From positions 3,906,001 through 3,970,000 of the forward strand of contig OW818695.1 in the NCBI GenBank assembly GCA_942493345.1: a stretch of 64,000 nt of DNA, read 5' to 3'. The translations under genes were made by a program, and so were the position numbers. A model generated the notes under the pieces. The model was not told where the DNA came from, searched no databases, and was given only the letters and a program-made list of their open reading frames with translations. Source of the DNA: GWE2-42-39 sp942493345 (lineage in GTDB: Bacteria; Bacteroidota; Bacteroidia; Bacteroidales; Prolixibacteraceae). Below are positions 1-7,975 of the stretch, piece after piece (positions within the stretch are counted from its first letter, which is position 1; every line of letters begins with the position of its first letter).

Positions 1-676
1 GTTTCCAATTTTTCATTTTTACCACATGAAGTTTGCATTTGACGCCATTTTTCAGCAAACCTTCTTCGTTGAGGTAGGTGGCCAGTTCGCCGGGGGTAAG
101 TCCGTAAATGTATGGCACCGGGTATTGACTGACAAACGAAAAAAAGCCGTCTTCAACCAGAGCTCCTTCGACCCTTTTCCCTCCCAGGGGATTGGGACGA
201 TCGAGTACCACAAATTCAATGTTGTTTTCGGCAGCTGCTTCCATGGCAAGTCCCATCGTGCTGATGTACGTATACGAACGCGCCCCGATGTCCTGAATGT
301 CGTATACCAAAACATCAATCCCTTTGAGCATTTCCGGAGTTGGTTTGCGGGTTTTTCCATACAACGAGAATACGGGAATTTGGGTTTTTGGATCAGCGGA
401 GCCTTCGATTTCGTCGCCTGCCGAGAAATTACCGCGAACGCCGTGTTCCGGGCCGTACAAAGCGACTAACTGAACATTTTTTGCTTCGTGTAAAATATCA
501 ACCGTCGATTTTAACTGTGAATTCACTCCTGTCGGATTCGTAATCAAACCTGTTCTTTTGCCTTCAAGAATGTCAAAATTCCTGGATTCAAGCACTTCGA
601 TGCCTGTTTTTGTGCGTTGACCGACGCCGGAAAAAGACAAAAGCAGCAACAAAAATGTGATGATTTTTATCTTCAT
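1..676 (-). CDS. Exo-beta-N-acetylmuramidase NamZ-like (DUF1343), partial at window edge
   Basis: The minus-strand frame from ATG 676 is open to base 1, giving 225 N-terminal residues; the family is about 400 long, so the 3' half lies outside. It begins with a type I signal peptide (MKIKIITFLLLLLSFSGVGQ) and has no lipobox. Recognisable DUF1343 blocks follow: LITNPTGVN, YGPEHGVRG, YDIQDIGARSYTYI, LDRPNPLGG and YGLTPGELA. It is clearly paralogous to the DUF1343 lipoprotein at 17887-19140. Family knowledge: NamZ enzymes remove MurNAc from the non-reducing end of peptidoglycan glycans. Here it is probably periplasmic or secreted. It is divergent from the D-lactate dehydrogenase gene, with one predicted operator between them. 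The family call is certain; exact substrate is inferred. Confidence 0.9.
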   Translation of the reverse strand, partial: MKIKIITFLLLLLSFSGVGQRTKTGIEVLESRNFDILEGKRTGLITNPTGVNSQLKSTVDILHEAKNVQLVALYGPEHGVRGNFSAGDEIEGSADPKTQIPVFSLYGKTRKPTPEMLKGIDVLVYDIQDIGARSYTYISTMGLAMEAAAENNIEFVVLDRPNPLGGKRVEGALVEDGFFSFVSQYPVPYIYGLTPGELATYLNEEGLLKNGVKCKLHVVKMKNWK

Positions 677-702
677 AGATTTAGGTTTATTAAAATTCAA
701 TT

Positions 703-722
703 CAAAAATATCCATACTTTTG
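703..722. promoter_or_regulatory. Divergent -7 boxes for the namZ-like gene and D-lactate dehydrogenase
   Basis: TACTTTTG at 715-722 fits the Bacteroidota -7 consensus TAnnTTTG and would drive the + strand gene starting at 760. On the minus strand TATTTTTG (703-710) would drive the gene starting at 676. No good -33 TTG is visible for either. Confidence 0.55.
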
Positions 723-738
723 TAATATGTAATACAAA
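719..738. promoter_or_regulatory. Predicted GntR operator, site 1
   Basis: TTTGTAATATGTAATACAAA is an inverted repeat (arms TTTGTAWTA/TAATACAAA around TG, one mismatch). Its core TGTAATACA fits the FadR-type GntR operator pattern TnGTnnnACnA. It overlaps the + strand -7 box and lies just upstream of the minus-strand -7 box, so a bound repressor would shut both promoters. Near-identical sites occur at 6074, 6376 and 20987. Confidence 0.6.
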
Positions 739-759
739 TTCAATGTTTTTTGCCATAAA

Positions 760-3588
760 ATGAAAAATAATATGACTGGTTCTATGAAAAGTTTTATTAC
801 TGAAGCGCGAAAAATATGTGATGTAAAAAATGTCAGGACAGATAAATTGAGCCTTCTCTCGTATGGCACCGATGCCAGTTTTTATCAATATCTGCCTGAA
901 GTTATAATTTGTGCTTCCAACGAAACAGAAGTTCTGCAATTAATGCAAGCGGCCTCTAAATATGGCGTTCCGGTGACTTTTCGTGCTGCGGGGACCAGTT
1001 TGTCGGGACAAACGATTAGCCGTTCGGCAATAATTCTTATCCGGCGGGAAGACTGGAAAAATTACACGGTATACGCCGAAGATGAATATATTACACTGCA
1101 GCCTGGTTTGCGTGGCGGCGAAGTAAATACAATATTAAAAAAATACGGACAGCAGATCGGTCCCGATCCGGCTTCCATTAATTCGGCCATGATTGGCGGG
1201 ATTGTAGCAAATAATGCCAGCGGGATGCGTTCAGGGGTATATTTGAATTCATACAATATGCTGAAACGCATTCGGATAGTATTTACTGACGGAACGGTAC
1301 TCGATACTGGCGATCAGCAATCAAAAGATCGTTTTTTATCCCCAAAAAGCGCTTTTGTCGATGAATTGATGAATATACGAAAAGACTTGTTTTCTCATCC
1401 TGAACTGGTGCAAAAGATCAGGGAAAAATACCGCATTAAAAATACGATTGGTTATGGGCTGAACAGTTTGGTCGATTTTGACGATCCGTTGGAAATAATA
1501 GCCCATTTAATGGTCGGTTCGGAAGGAACGCTTGGTTTTATTTCCGAAGTGAGCCTCAAAACAGTTCCTTTTCTACCCTATACAGCCACAGGTTTATTTC
1601 TTTTCCAAACGCTGGAAGATGCCTGCGATGCGGCAATTGCGCTGAATGAGAACGGTGCATCGGCAATTGAATTGATCGACCGGAAAGCGCTTCGCGCCAT
1701 TGAAAGGAATAAAGGTATTCCGGAATATATAAAAGGGCTGGGTGAAACAATAACCGCATTGTTGGTCGATTTCACCGCAAATGACGCTGATAGTTTACAA
1801 CAGAAAACTGCAAAAGCCGAAGATTGTTTGCGGAAATTTGAGGCGGTAAGGCCATTCTCTTTTACTACCGATGCGGTTGAAATTGCCCGGTTGTGGAATG
1901 TTCGAAAAGGTATATTCCCGGCAGTAGGAGGAAATCGCAAACCTGGAACAACCGTGTTTATTGAAGATGTCGCATTTAATTTACCGAAACTTCCCGGTGC
2001 GTTGACCGATTTACGCGACTTGCTCGAAAAATATAATTATTCGGATGCTGTAATTTACGGCCATGCCAACGATGGCAATGTGCATTTTATTTTTTCTGAA
2101 GATATGCAGGTTCCTGAAAATGTTGAACGCTACGCTGTTTTTATGGAAGAAGTAGCTGCTTTGGTCGTTGATAAATACAACGGTTCGCTGAAAGCAGAAC
2201 ATGGGACAGGTCGTAATATGGCTCCTTTTGTGCGAAAAGAATGGGGCGATGAGCTGTATCAGGTACAACGAAAAATTAAGCAATTATTCGATCCGAAAGG
2301 AATCCTGAACCCGGGGGTAATCATTAACGACGATTCGCAGGTACATATTAAAAATATAAAGTACATGCCCGTTAGCGATCCGCTTATCGATCAATGTATT
2401 GAGTGCGGTTTTTGTGAAGTGAACTGTTTGACCAATGAGTTGAATATGAGCGCCAGGCAACGGATTATTGCTTTTCGTGAAATTCAGCGCATGAACGAAG
2501 GGAATGTTCCGTTTTCAGAACGAAAGGCCCTGCGCAAAATATTTGAAAAGAATGGCGTTGATACCTGCGCTGGCGACGGGCTTTGCTCTACTTCGTGTCC
2601 GGTTGGGATTGACACAGGCCAGATTGTGAAGAAAATCAGGGGATTGAAAGTGACCCGGTTTCAGAAACAGATTGCAAAAGGAATTGCCGGTCACATGAAA
2701 CTGACCCAATTTTCAGTTAAAATGGGCTTGAATATTACACACGCATTTGCCAGTATAATTGGGGCAAAAGGGTTAAACAATATTACCGTTTTTTTTAATC
2801 GTGAAACGAAAGGAGCGCTTCCTGTATGGCATGGTTTTTTCCCGGTTGCAAATAAAAAGATCGAGGCTGGTAAAACAATTTCAGAAACAGAAAACCGGGT
2901 CGTTTATTTCCCTAGTTGTATCAGTCAGACAATGGGATCTGCGGTGACCAGTAAAAACCGCATGTCGCAAACAGAGGCAACCGTCAGGGTATTGGAACGT
3001 GCGGGTTATCAGGTTGTTTTTCCTGAAAATATGAATGCTCTCTGTTGTGGTACTCCCTGGGAAAGTAAAGGTTATTTCGATATTGCCAATCAGAAATCGG
3101 ATGAACTGGAGGCGGCGTTATTGGAAGCCAGTCAACAGGGTAAAATTCCTGTTTTAATCGATACCAGTCCTTGTTTATACCGGATGAGAAAAGTTCAAAA
3201 GAGCGAAATAAGGATGTACGAACCGGTTGAATTTGCTCTTGACTTTCTGGTGGGGAAGTTAAAGTTGAATAAAATCGCCGGGAAAGTTGCCCTTCACAGT
3301 ACCTGTACAACAACGAAGTTGGGGTTGGGAGAAAAACTGTTGGAATTGGGAAACTTGTTGGCGGACGAAGCATTTATTCCCGAAAATGTTGGTTGCTGCG
3401 GTTTTGCGGGCGACAAAGGGTTTACGAAACCTGAAATGAATGATTGGGCTTTGCGAAATTTAAAAAGCCAGGTTGAAAATTGTCGGGGCGGTTATTCAAA
3501 TAGCAGAACATGCGAGATTGGCCTGTCGAAAAACAGCGGAATGGAATACCGTTCGATATTTTATCTGCTGGAAGAAGCAAGCCGTTAA
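760..3588 (+). CDS. FAD/Fe-S D-lactate dehydrogenase (D-2-hydroxyacid dehydrogenase)
   Basis: A 942-residue fused enzyme of the Dld-II/YdiJ type. An FAD_binding_4 domain spans about 30-250 (FRAAGTSLSGQ, INSAMIGGIVANNASG) and an FAD-oxidase C domain about 265-530 (YGHANDGNVH, HGTGRNMAP). Two 4Fe-4S cysteine motifs follow (CIECGFCEVNC and CAGDGLCSTSCP), then two CCG domains (CCGTPWESKG, CCGFAGDKGF) of the heterodisulfide-reductase type that pass electrons to the respiratory chain. Family members oxidise D-lactate or D-2-hydroxyglutarate. The locus encodes MurQ, which releases D-lactate from MurNAc-6-P, so D-lactate is the best substrate guess. A gntR gene of the family that often senses such acids lies downstream. 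Start ATG 760; ATG 775 and 784 are alternatives. Confidence 0.88.
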   Translation: MKNNMTGSMKSFITEARKICDVKNVRTDKLSLLSYGTDASFYQYLPEVIICASNETEVLQLMQAASKYGVPVTFRAAGTSLSGQTISRSAIILIRREDWKNYTVYAEDEYITLQPGLRGGEVNTILKKYGQQIGPDPASINSAMIGGIVANNASGMRSGVYLNSYNMLKRIRIVFTDGTVLDTGDQQSKDRFLSPKSAFVDELMNIRKDLFSHPELVQKIREKYRIKNTIGYGLNSLVDFDDPLEIIAHLMVGSEGTLGFISEVSLKTVPFLPYTATGLFLFQTLEDACDAAIALNENGASAIELIDRKALRAIERNKGIPEYIKGLGETITALLVDFTANDADSLQQKTAKAEDCLRKFEAVRPFSFTTDAVEIARLWNVRKGIFPAVGGNRKPGTTVFIEDVAFNLPKLPGALTDLRDLLEKYNYSDAVIYGHANDGNVHFIFSEDMQVPENVERYAVFMEEVAALVVDKYNGSLKAEHGTGRNMAPFVRKEWGDELYQVQRKIKQLFDPKGILNPGVIINDDSQVHIKNIKYMPVSDPLIDQCIECGFCEVNCLTNELNMSARQRIIAFREIQRMNEGNVPFSERKALRKIFEKNGVDTCAGDGLCSTSCPVGIDTGQIVKKIRGLKVTRFQKQIAKGIAGHMKLTQFSVKMGLNITHAFASIIGAKGLNNITVFFNRETKGALPVWHGFFPVANKKIEAGKTISETENRVVYFPSCISQTMGSAVTSKNRMSQTEATVRVLERAGYQVVFPENMNALCCGTPWESKGYFDIANQKSDELEAALLEASQQGKIPVLIDTSPCLYRMRKVQKSEIRMYEPVEFALDFLVGKLKLNKIAGKVALHSTCTTTKLGLGEKLLELGNLLADEAFIPENVGCCGFAGDKGFTKPEMNDWALRNLKSQVENCRGGYSNSRTCEIGLSKNSGMEYRSIFYLLEEASR

Positions 3589-3668
3589 AAAGCATGAACT
3601 GGTTTCATAATGCAACGGTTATGAAAAAGTTAGAAGATCGTACAAATCAGATCGTACAAATTTTATAG

Positions 3669-3676
3669 TATATTTG
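3669..3676 (+). promoter_or_regulatory. Predicted -7 box of the gntR gene
   Basis: TATATTTG matches TAnnTTTG and lies about 165 bp before the gntR start. Just upstream, GATCGTACAAAT occurs twice in tandem (3636-3661 region); these could be half-sites for autoregulation, but they do not contain the full operator core found elsewhere. Confidence 0.45.
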
Positions 3677-3792
3677 CGAATGCACAACGAATTTGATTAA
3701 ATCAAAAATGAAATGAGCCACGACATGAAAACTTTTGAAGCAAAGGGGAATGTTTATTGGCGAATTGGAGCATGGCGAAAATCCGTGAAGTG

Positions 3793-3822
3793 AATTCCAT
3801 CCGTTGTAATTTAGTTTGAAAA
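3793..3822 (+). repeat. Leader repeat, copy A (before gntR)
   Basis: This 30-base stretch begins AATTCCATCCGTTG and ends TTTAGTTTGAAAA. It recurs with one gap and two mismatches at 6673-6703 in front of the nlpC gene. It overlaps AGTTTGAAAATTTATA (3813-3828), which recurs exactly at 6736-6751. Both copies sit directly upstream of a start codon. Function unknown. Confidence 0.6.
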
Positions 3823-3839
3823 TTTATACATATAAAATC

Positions 3840-4571
3840 ATGGATGATATTTTTGGTAAAATAGGAAGCAAAATAACTCTTAGTCAGAAGATTGAACGTA
3901 GAATTGAAGCTGCAATCAGGGATAAAAAATTGCCTATCGGTTCAAAACTTCCTACCGAACGCGAGTTATGTGAGTCGTTTGGGGTCAGTCGAACGGCCTT
4001 GCGGGAAGCATTGCGGCGTTTGAGCGCCAGGGGATTGGTCGAAATTACCAAAGGCAGTGGAATGTATGTCACCGGCTTAAAAATTGACGATGCAATCAAG
4101 CATTTGAATTTGTACTACGACATGCAGTTCGATCGCAACCTCATTGCCCAGATCATTGAAGTGCGGCGTCTTTTTGAGCCCGAAATAGCACGATTGGCTG
4201 CCAAACAGAGGCTTCAGCACGATTTGAGCGAATTGCAGGACAACATTGAAAAATTCAAGGAATGCAACCCCGACAATATTCAGTTGGAAGCAGATATCGA
4301 TAATAAATTTCATCTTACCATTGCCATGGCTACCCACAACCCGATTGTGCAAATTTCGATGGAACCTGTCTATTTGTTATTGCCCCGTATGCGTAGCCTG
4401 ATTTATGCCAATATTGAAGGAGAAAAAGATATCACGCTCGATTATCATATCCGGATTTTCAACGCGATTAATACCCAGAACGGAAATGAAGCGGCTCAGT
4501 TGATGACCGAGCATCTTATGCGGACAATGGAAATTTATTACAAATACCTGCACGGCGCTTTTTCTCTCTAA
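3840..4571 (+). CDS. GntR-family transcriptional regulator, FadR subfamily (FCD domain)
   Basis: A 243-residue protein with an N-terminal winged helix (about 10-80; PTERELCESFGVSRTALREAL is the recognition region) and a C-terminal all-helical FCD ligand domain (about 95-235). The FCD metal-binding His pattern is visible in FHLTIAMATHNP, YHIRIFNAI and TEHLMRT. FCD regulators usually bind small organic acids such as lactate, pyruvate or sugar acids. It is the only regulator in the 28-kb peptidoglycan locus, and GntR-type palindromes occur at that locus's main promoters, so it is probably the local repressor. The likely effector is D-lactate or a MurNAc derivative (inference). ATG 3840 was chosen because it starts just before the conserved fold; TTG 3816 is in frame. 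Confidence 0.88.
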   Translation: MDDIFGKIGSKITLSQKIERRIEAAIRDKKLPIGSKLPTERELCESFGVSRTALREALRRLSARGLVEITKGSGMYVTGLKIDDAIKHLNLYYDMQFDRNLIAQIIEVRRLFEPEIARLAAKQRLQHDLSELQDNIEKFKECNPDNIQLEADIDNKFHLTIAMATHNPIVQISMEPVYLLLPRMRSLIYANIEGEKDITLDYHIRIFNAINTQNGNEAAQLMTEHLMRTMEIYYKYLHGAFSL

Positions 4572-4617
4572 ATATAACTTATCCCTCCTGCGAAGTAACG
4601 AATGATTGTTATTTTTT

Positions 4618-6051
4618 ATGAAAACAAAGGGATTTCTTCTGATCGTATTTTTTATTTCCTTTTTTGTGGGATGTTCTGATAATGAAGAACGTATCGATCA
4701 ATCTTTTGTAAATGGAGATTTTATAAAAGCAGAACAGTTGATTGCCATTGCTTTGCAAAAATCGGTAGGCGATTCGTTAAAACATGATCGGTTAAATTAT
4801 CAGTTGGAATTGATGAACCGTATCCGCAAAGAATTTTCGTTAACAGAAAAAGATGTGCGGTCGCGGTTTGATAAATATTATCCTTTGCTAACCGATTCGA
4901 TGATTGCATCATGGGTGAGGTCGCATGAGTTGGAAATGAAAATTATTGACGGGCAAAAAAAATATTTCAACAGGGCTGTAAGCAATTTTTTCAGGTTGAA
5001 CAAGCAAGCCAAAGTGCTGAAAGATTCGATTGATGGAAAGCAGGCAGGCGGAACGGTAAACTTTAAACAACGCTATTGGCCGTTGATTTTCGCTGAAAAT
5101 AAAGTTCCCGTGAAAATTCCTTTTGACCGCCAAAAAATCAGGGTGGATTACACTATTCAGTTAAAGGCCAATGCCGTTCCCGACGGGGAGCTCGTTCGTT
5201 GCTGGCTTCCTTATCCCCGGGTTCATCCGCAACGGCTGACGGAGATCGAATTTCTGGAAGCCAATTCTGACAGCTATCTGATAGCTCCCGAAAATCAGTT
5301 GCAACGTACTGTTTACATGGAGAAAACGGCAATCAAAGGTTCGGTTACTGAATTTAAGGTTTCGTATGTTTTTCATACCGCGGCACAATGGTTTAATGTC
5401 AACCCAGAGGATGCAAAACCATATGATACCAATACGGGATTGTTCCGTGAATATACCGCAGAACAACCACCTCATATTATTTTTTCAGATCGGGTGAAAC
5501 AACTGGCTCGCGAGATTGTGGGCGACGAAACCAATCCGGTCAGGCAAGTGCGCAACTTATATTATTGGCTTGATGAACATATTCCCTGGGCCGGATCGTT
5601 GGAATATTCGGTAATGGAATGTATCCCGGAATACGTACTTAAACATGGTCGTGGAGACTGTGGTATGCAAACTTTCCTTTTTTTGAGCATGGCCCGAAGC
5701 CTGGGAATTCCCTGTAAATGGCAAAGCGGCTGGTATTTATTGCCCGAGGAAAAAAACCTTCACGACTGGGCTGAAGTTTATTACGAGGGCATTGGCTGGG
5801 TTCCGGTTGATGTGTCGTTTAAATTGATTGATTCACCCGATCAACGCATTCGGGAATTTTATCTGAATGGGCTGGACAGCTACCGGCTCATTATAAATGA
5901 CGGGTATGCGCAGAAATTATTTCCACCGAAAAAATACCCGCGAAGCGAACCGTATGATTTTCAGCGAGGAGAACTGGAGTGGGACAGGGGAAACCTGTAT
6001 TTCGACTCTTGGTCGTACCGGATGGAAGTTTTCTGTGAACCTTTGAAGTAG
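4618..6051 (+). CDS. Transglutaminase-like (papain-fold) lipoprotein
   Basis: A 477-residue lipoprotein (signal peptide and lipobox FFVGC near residue 18). The C-terminal third is a transglutaminase-core domain with a full Cys-His-Asp triad: C348 in GDCGMQ, H382 in LHDWAEVYYEG and D398 in VPVDVSF. Residues 25-330 are a helical then beta-rich region without a named domain. Proteins with this fold in bacteria are often peptidases rather than cross-linkers. Its place between gntR and the NlpC/P60 gene suggests it acts on peptidoglycan stem peptides in the periplasm (inference). It starts 46 bp after gntR and is probably co-transcribed with it. ATG 4618 was chosen because the signal peptide begins there; TTG 4606 is an in-frame alternative. 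Confidence 0.8.
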   Translation: MKTKGFLLIVFFISFFVGCSDNEERIDQSFVNGDFIKAEQLIAIALQKSVGDSLKHDRLNYQLELMNRIRKEFSLTEKDVRSRFDKYYPLLTDSMIASWVRSHELEMKIIDGQKKYFNRAVSNFFRLNKQAKVLKDSIDGKQAGGTVNFKQRYWPLIFAENKVPVKIPFDRQKIRVDYTIQLKANAVPDGELVRCWLPYPRVHPQRLTEIEFLEANSDSYLIAPENQLQRTVYMEKTAIKGSVTEFKVSYVFHTAAQWFNVNPEDAKPYDTNTGLFREYTAEQPPHIIFSDRVKQLAREIVGDETNPVRQVRNLYYWLDEHIPWAGSLEYSVMECIPEYVLKHGRGDCGMQTFLFLSMARSLGIPCKWQSGWYLLPEEKNLHDWAEVYYEGIGWVPVDVSFKLIDSPDQRIREFYLNGLDSYRLIINDGYAQKLFPPKKYPRSEPYDFQRGELEWDRGNLYFDSWSYRMEVFCEPLK

Positions 6052-6073
6052 CTGTTCATTTTCATGCTCCACA

Positions 6074-6093
6074 TGGGTAATACATATTTTATT
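6074..6093. promoter_or_regulatory. Predicted GntR operator, site 4 (reverse orientation)
   Basis: The reverse complement reads TAAAATATGTATTACCCA. The 11-base core ATATGTATTAC is identical to sites 2 and 3. It lies just after the transglutaminase gene, about 290 bp upstream of site 2. It could be an auxiliary operator allowing looping; this is weaker than the other three because the CAAA flank is missing. Confidence 0.4.
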
Positions 6094-6341
6094 CTGAAAA
6101 GAACAACCGTTTCTTTTTTTGTTCCCGCTGTTTTAATATTTGCCCGAAGTCTATTGTATCATAAAATACAAATATTCTATTTGTTTTAATTTTCTTCTGG
6201 AATCACTTTTGCGTGTTGTTGTATTTCTATTATTGTCTGCATGCGCGCATAAAATATAGGTATTTTGTAATATTCAGTAAATAAGAGGTTCTTGTAATTT
6301 TATAGAAAATTTAAAAGTGTTCTTAAACATGATAGTGTGCC

Positions 6342-6371
6342 TTGAAATTTAAAATTTCAGTTATAATTTTG
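6342..6371 (+). promoter_or_regulatory. Promoter of the nlpC-epimerase-susCD operon
   Basis: A -33 TTG (6342-6344), a 19-base spacer and a -7 TAATTTTG (6364-6371) match the Bacteroidota primary sigma consensus. Transcription would start near 6378, inside operator site 2, leaving a leader of about 370 nt before the nlpC start at 6751. Confidence 0.6.
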
Positions 6372-6375
6372 GGTA

Positions 6376-6395
6376 TACGTAATATGTATTACAAA
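6376..6395. promoter_or_regulatory. Predicted GntR operator, site 2
   Basis: TACGTAATATGTATTACAAA. GTAATA/TATTAC (6379-6392) are perfect arms around TG. It shares TAATATGTATTACAAA with site 3 and differs from site 1 by one base in that block. It covers the predicted transcription start of the main operon. Confidence 0.6.
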
Positions 6396-6750
6396 TTTTT
6401 ATAATCACTGAATCTTGCCAAGTGGTGAAGTTTCTCAGACTGAAGAATGATTATTGGCAAGTTTCCTGCCTTCTACAGGCAAAAATGACATTGAAAAATT
6501 AAAAATAACGGGTCGAAGCGCTGATGCACGTATAAAAATCGATTAAATTTATATAACGAATGAAACGAGCATGTTTTGCCAAATACAATATTTATTCTGA
6601 AATTTTTAGTCGTTCAAATTTTACTTCGTTATTGAAGAACAAAAAACAGAATGATGCGGATTTCGCAGGCTCAATTCCATACGTTGAAAATTTAGTTTGA
6701 AAAGTAAGAGGCAGATACGAGAATTTTCCGAATCAAGTTTGAAAATTTAT
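6396..6750 (+). other. Long structured leader region, no gene
   Basis: No convincing ORF lies between 6052 and 6750. After site 2 the predicted transcript contains an 8-bp stem CTTGCCAA/TTGGCAAG (6414-6461) and a small hairpin TGCCT-TCTAC-AGGCA (6467-6481). Near the 3' end are the leader repeat (6673-6703) and the start-proximal repeat (6736-6751). It does not match a riboswitch I can name. Confidence 0.4.
6673..6703 (+). repeat. Leader repeat, copy B (before nlpC)
   Basis: It begins AATTCCATACGTTGAAAA and ends TTTAGTTTGAAAA, matching 3793-3822 apart from two substitutions and one extra base. A second partial copy, AGTTTGAAAATTTATA (6736-6751), runs into the ATG of the nlpC gene just as 3813-3828 lies 12 bases before the gntR ATG. 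Confidence 0.6.
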
Positions 6751-7929
6751 ATGATGAAAAGTAACATTCTATTGATTAGTCTTGTGTTAATCATATTCTC
6801 TTGTTCTTGTGAGAAGCAAGACCGATTAAAATATGCGGAACAAGTTTGTAACAAAATAAAAACTGAAGTTGCCCCGGACAAAAGAGAAGCAATTTTCGAC
6901 GTTTCCTTTACAAAATCAAAAGCTGGTATAATTGTTCGTGGTGAAACAAATTTGCCGGAGGCAAAAGCCGATCTTTTATCGGAATTAGATAAAAATGGAT
7001 GTATAATAACCGATAGCTTGGCTATCCTGCCCGATCAGGAAAATGATTCATTATGCTGGGGGCTTGTAAATGTAAGCGTGTGCAACCTGCGGACTAATCC
7101 CGGGCACGATGCCGAAATGGCGTCGCAGGCTTTGCTGGGAACTCCGGTACGGGTACTCAAAAAACAGTCGGGTTGGTATTTGGTACAAACCCCCGATAAA
7201 TACATCAGTTGGGTTGATTCAGGCGCTTTAACGCTTTTGTCGGAACAAGCGTTTGAAACATGGGAAAAACAGGCACGGATGATTTATTTGCCTTCTTTTG
7301 GAATTGCCATGAATCCGGTTTCCGGAAAGCCGGTTACTGATTTGGTTGCAGGGAGTATTCTTCAATTTAAGGAAAATTCAGGAAAAAATTGTTTGTTGTC
7401 CATGCCCGACGGACGTTTGATGGAGGTGCCATCGGCCGATGTCGAAGATTTCGGAAACTGGAAAGAAAAGAATATTCCGTCTGTTTCAGAAATAACAAAA
7501 ACTGCAGAACTTTTTTTAGGGCGGCCTTACTTATGGGGCGGCACTTCAACAAAAGGGATCGATTGCAGCGGTTTTGTTAAAATGGTTTATTTCATGAATG
7601 GCCTCATTCTGGCCCGCGATGCCTCGCTTCAGTTCTGGCACGGTGAAAAAATTACGCAAGAACAAGGATGGCAGGGATTGCAGGAAGGCGATTTGGTTTT
7701 TTTCGGGCGAAAGGCGACCGCTGAAAAACCAGAAAAAGCAACACATGTTGGTTATTATAAAGGGAATAGCGAATTCATTCATGCTTCCGGATTTGTGAAA
7801 ATAAACAGTTTTGATTCAGGAAAAGAAAATTATTATGACAAGGATATTGCTATGCTTGGAGGGCGAAGGATAATAAACTCCATCAATACGGATGGTATTG
7901 TAAAAGTATCCGATCATCCCTGGTATTAA
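6751..7929 (+). CDS. NlpC/P60 peptidase with SH3 domains, YkfC-like gamma-D-Glu-L-diamino acid endopeptidase
   Basis: A 392-residue exported protein. The N-terminal hydrophobic segment ends in FSCSCEK, a probable Bacteroidota lipobox. Residues about 100-165 and 175-240 look like bacterial SH3 domains (VNVSVCNLRTNPG, GTPVRVL). The C-terminal NlpC/P60 domain has Cys272 in GIDCSGFVK, His332 in THVGYY and His344 in FIHASG. Relatives such as YkfC and dipeptidyl-peptidase VI cut the gamma-D-Glu-diamino acid bond and release L-Ala-D-Glu. The next gene is an L-Ala-D/L-Glu epimerase, the same pairing as ykfB-ykfC in Bacillus subtilis. ATG 6751 (or 6754) was chosen because it begins the signal peptide. 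Confidence 0.88.
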   Translation: MMKSNILLISLVLIIFSCSCEKQDRLKYAEQVCNKIKTEVAPDKREAIFDVSFTKSKAGIIVRGETNLPEAKADLLSELDKNGCIITDSLAILPDQENDSLCWGLVNVSVCNLRTNPGHDAEMASQALLGTPVRVLKKQSGWYLVQTPDKYISWVDSGALTLLSEQAFETWEKQARMIYLPSFGIAMNPVSGKPVTDLVAGSILQFKENSGKNCLLSMPDGRLMEVPSADVEDFGNWKEKNIPSVSEITKTAELFLGRPYLWGGTSTKGIDCSGFVKMVYFMNGLILARDASLQFWHGEKITQEQGWQGLQEGDLVFFGRKATAEKPEKATHVGYYKGNSEFIHASGFVKINSFDSGKENYYDKDIAMLGGRRIINSINTDGIVKVSDHPWY

Positions 7930-7975
7930 AATAATCAAGGAGCAGCATAACGTACAACTAAAATTGATAAAACAC

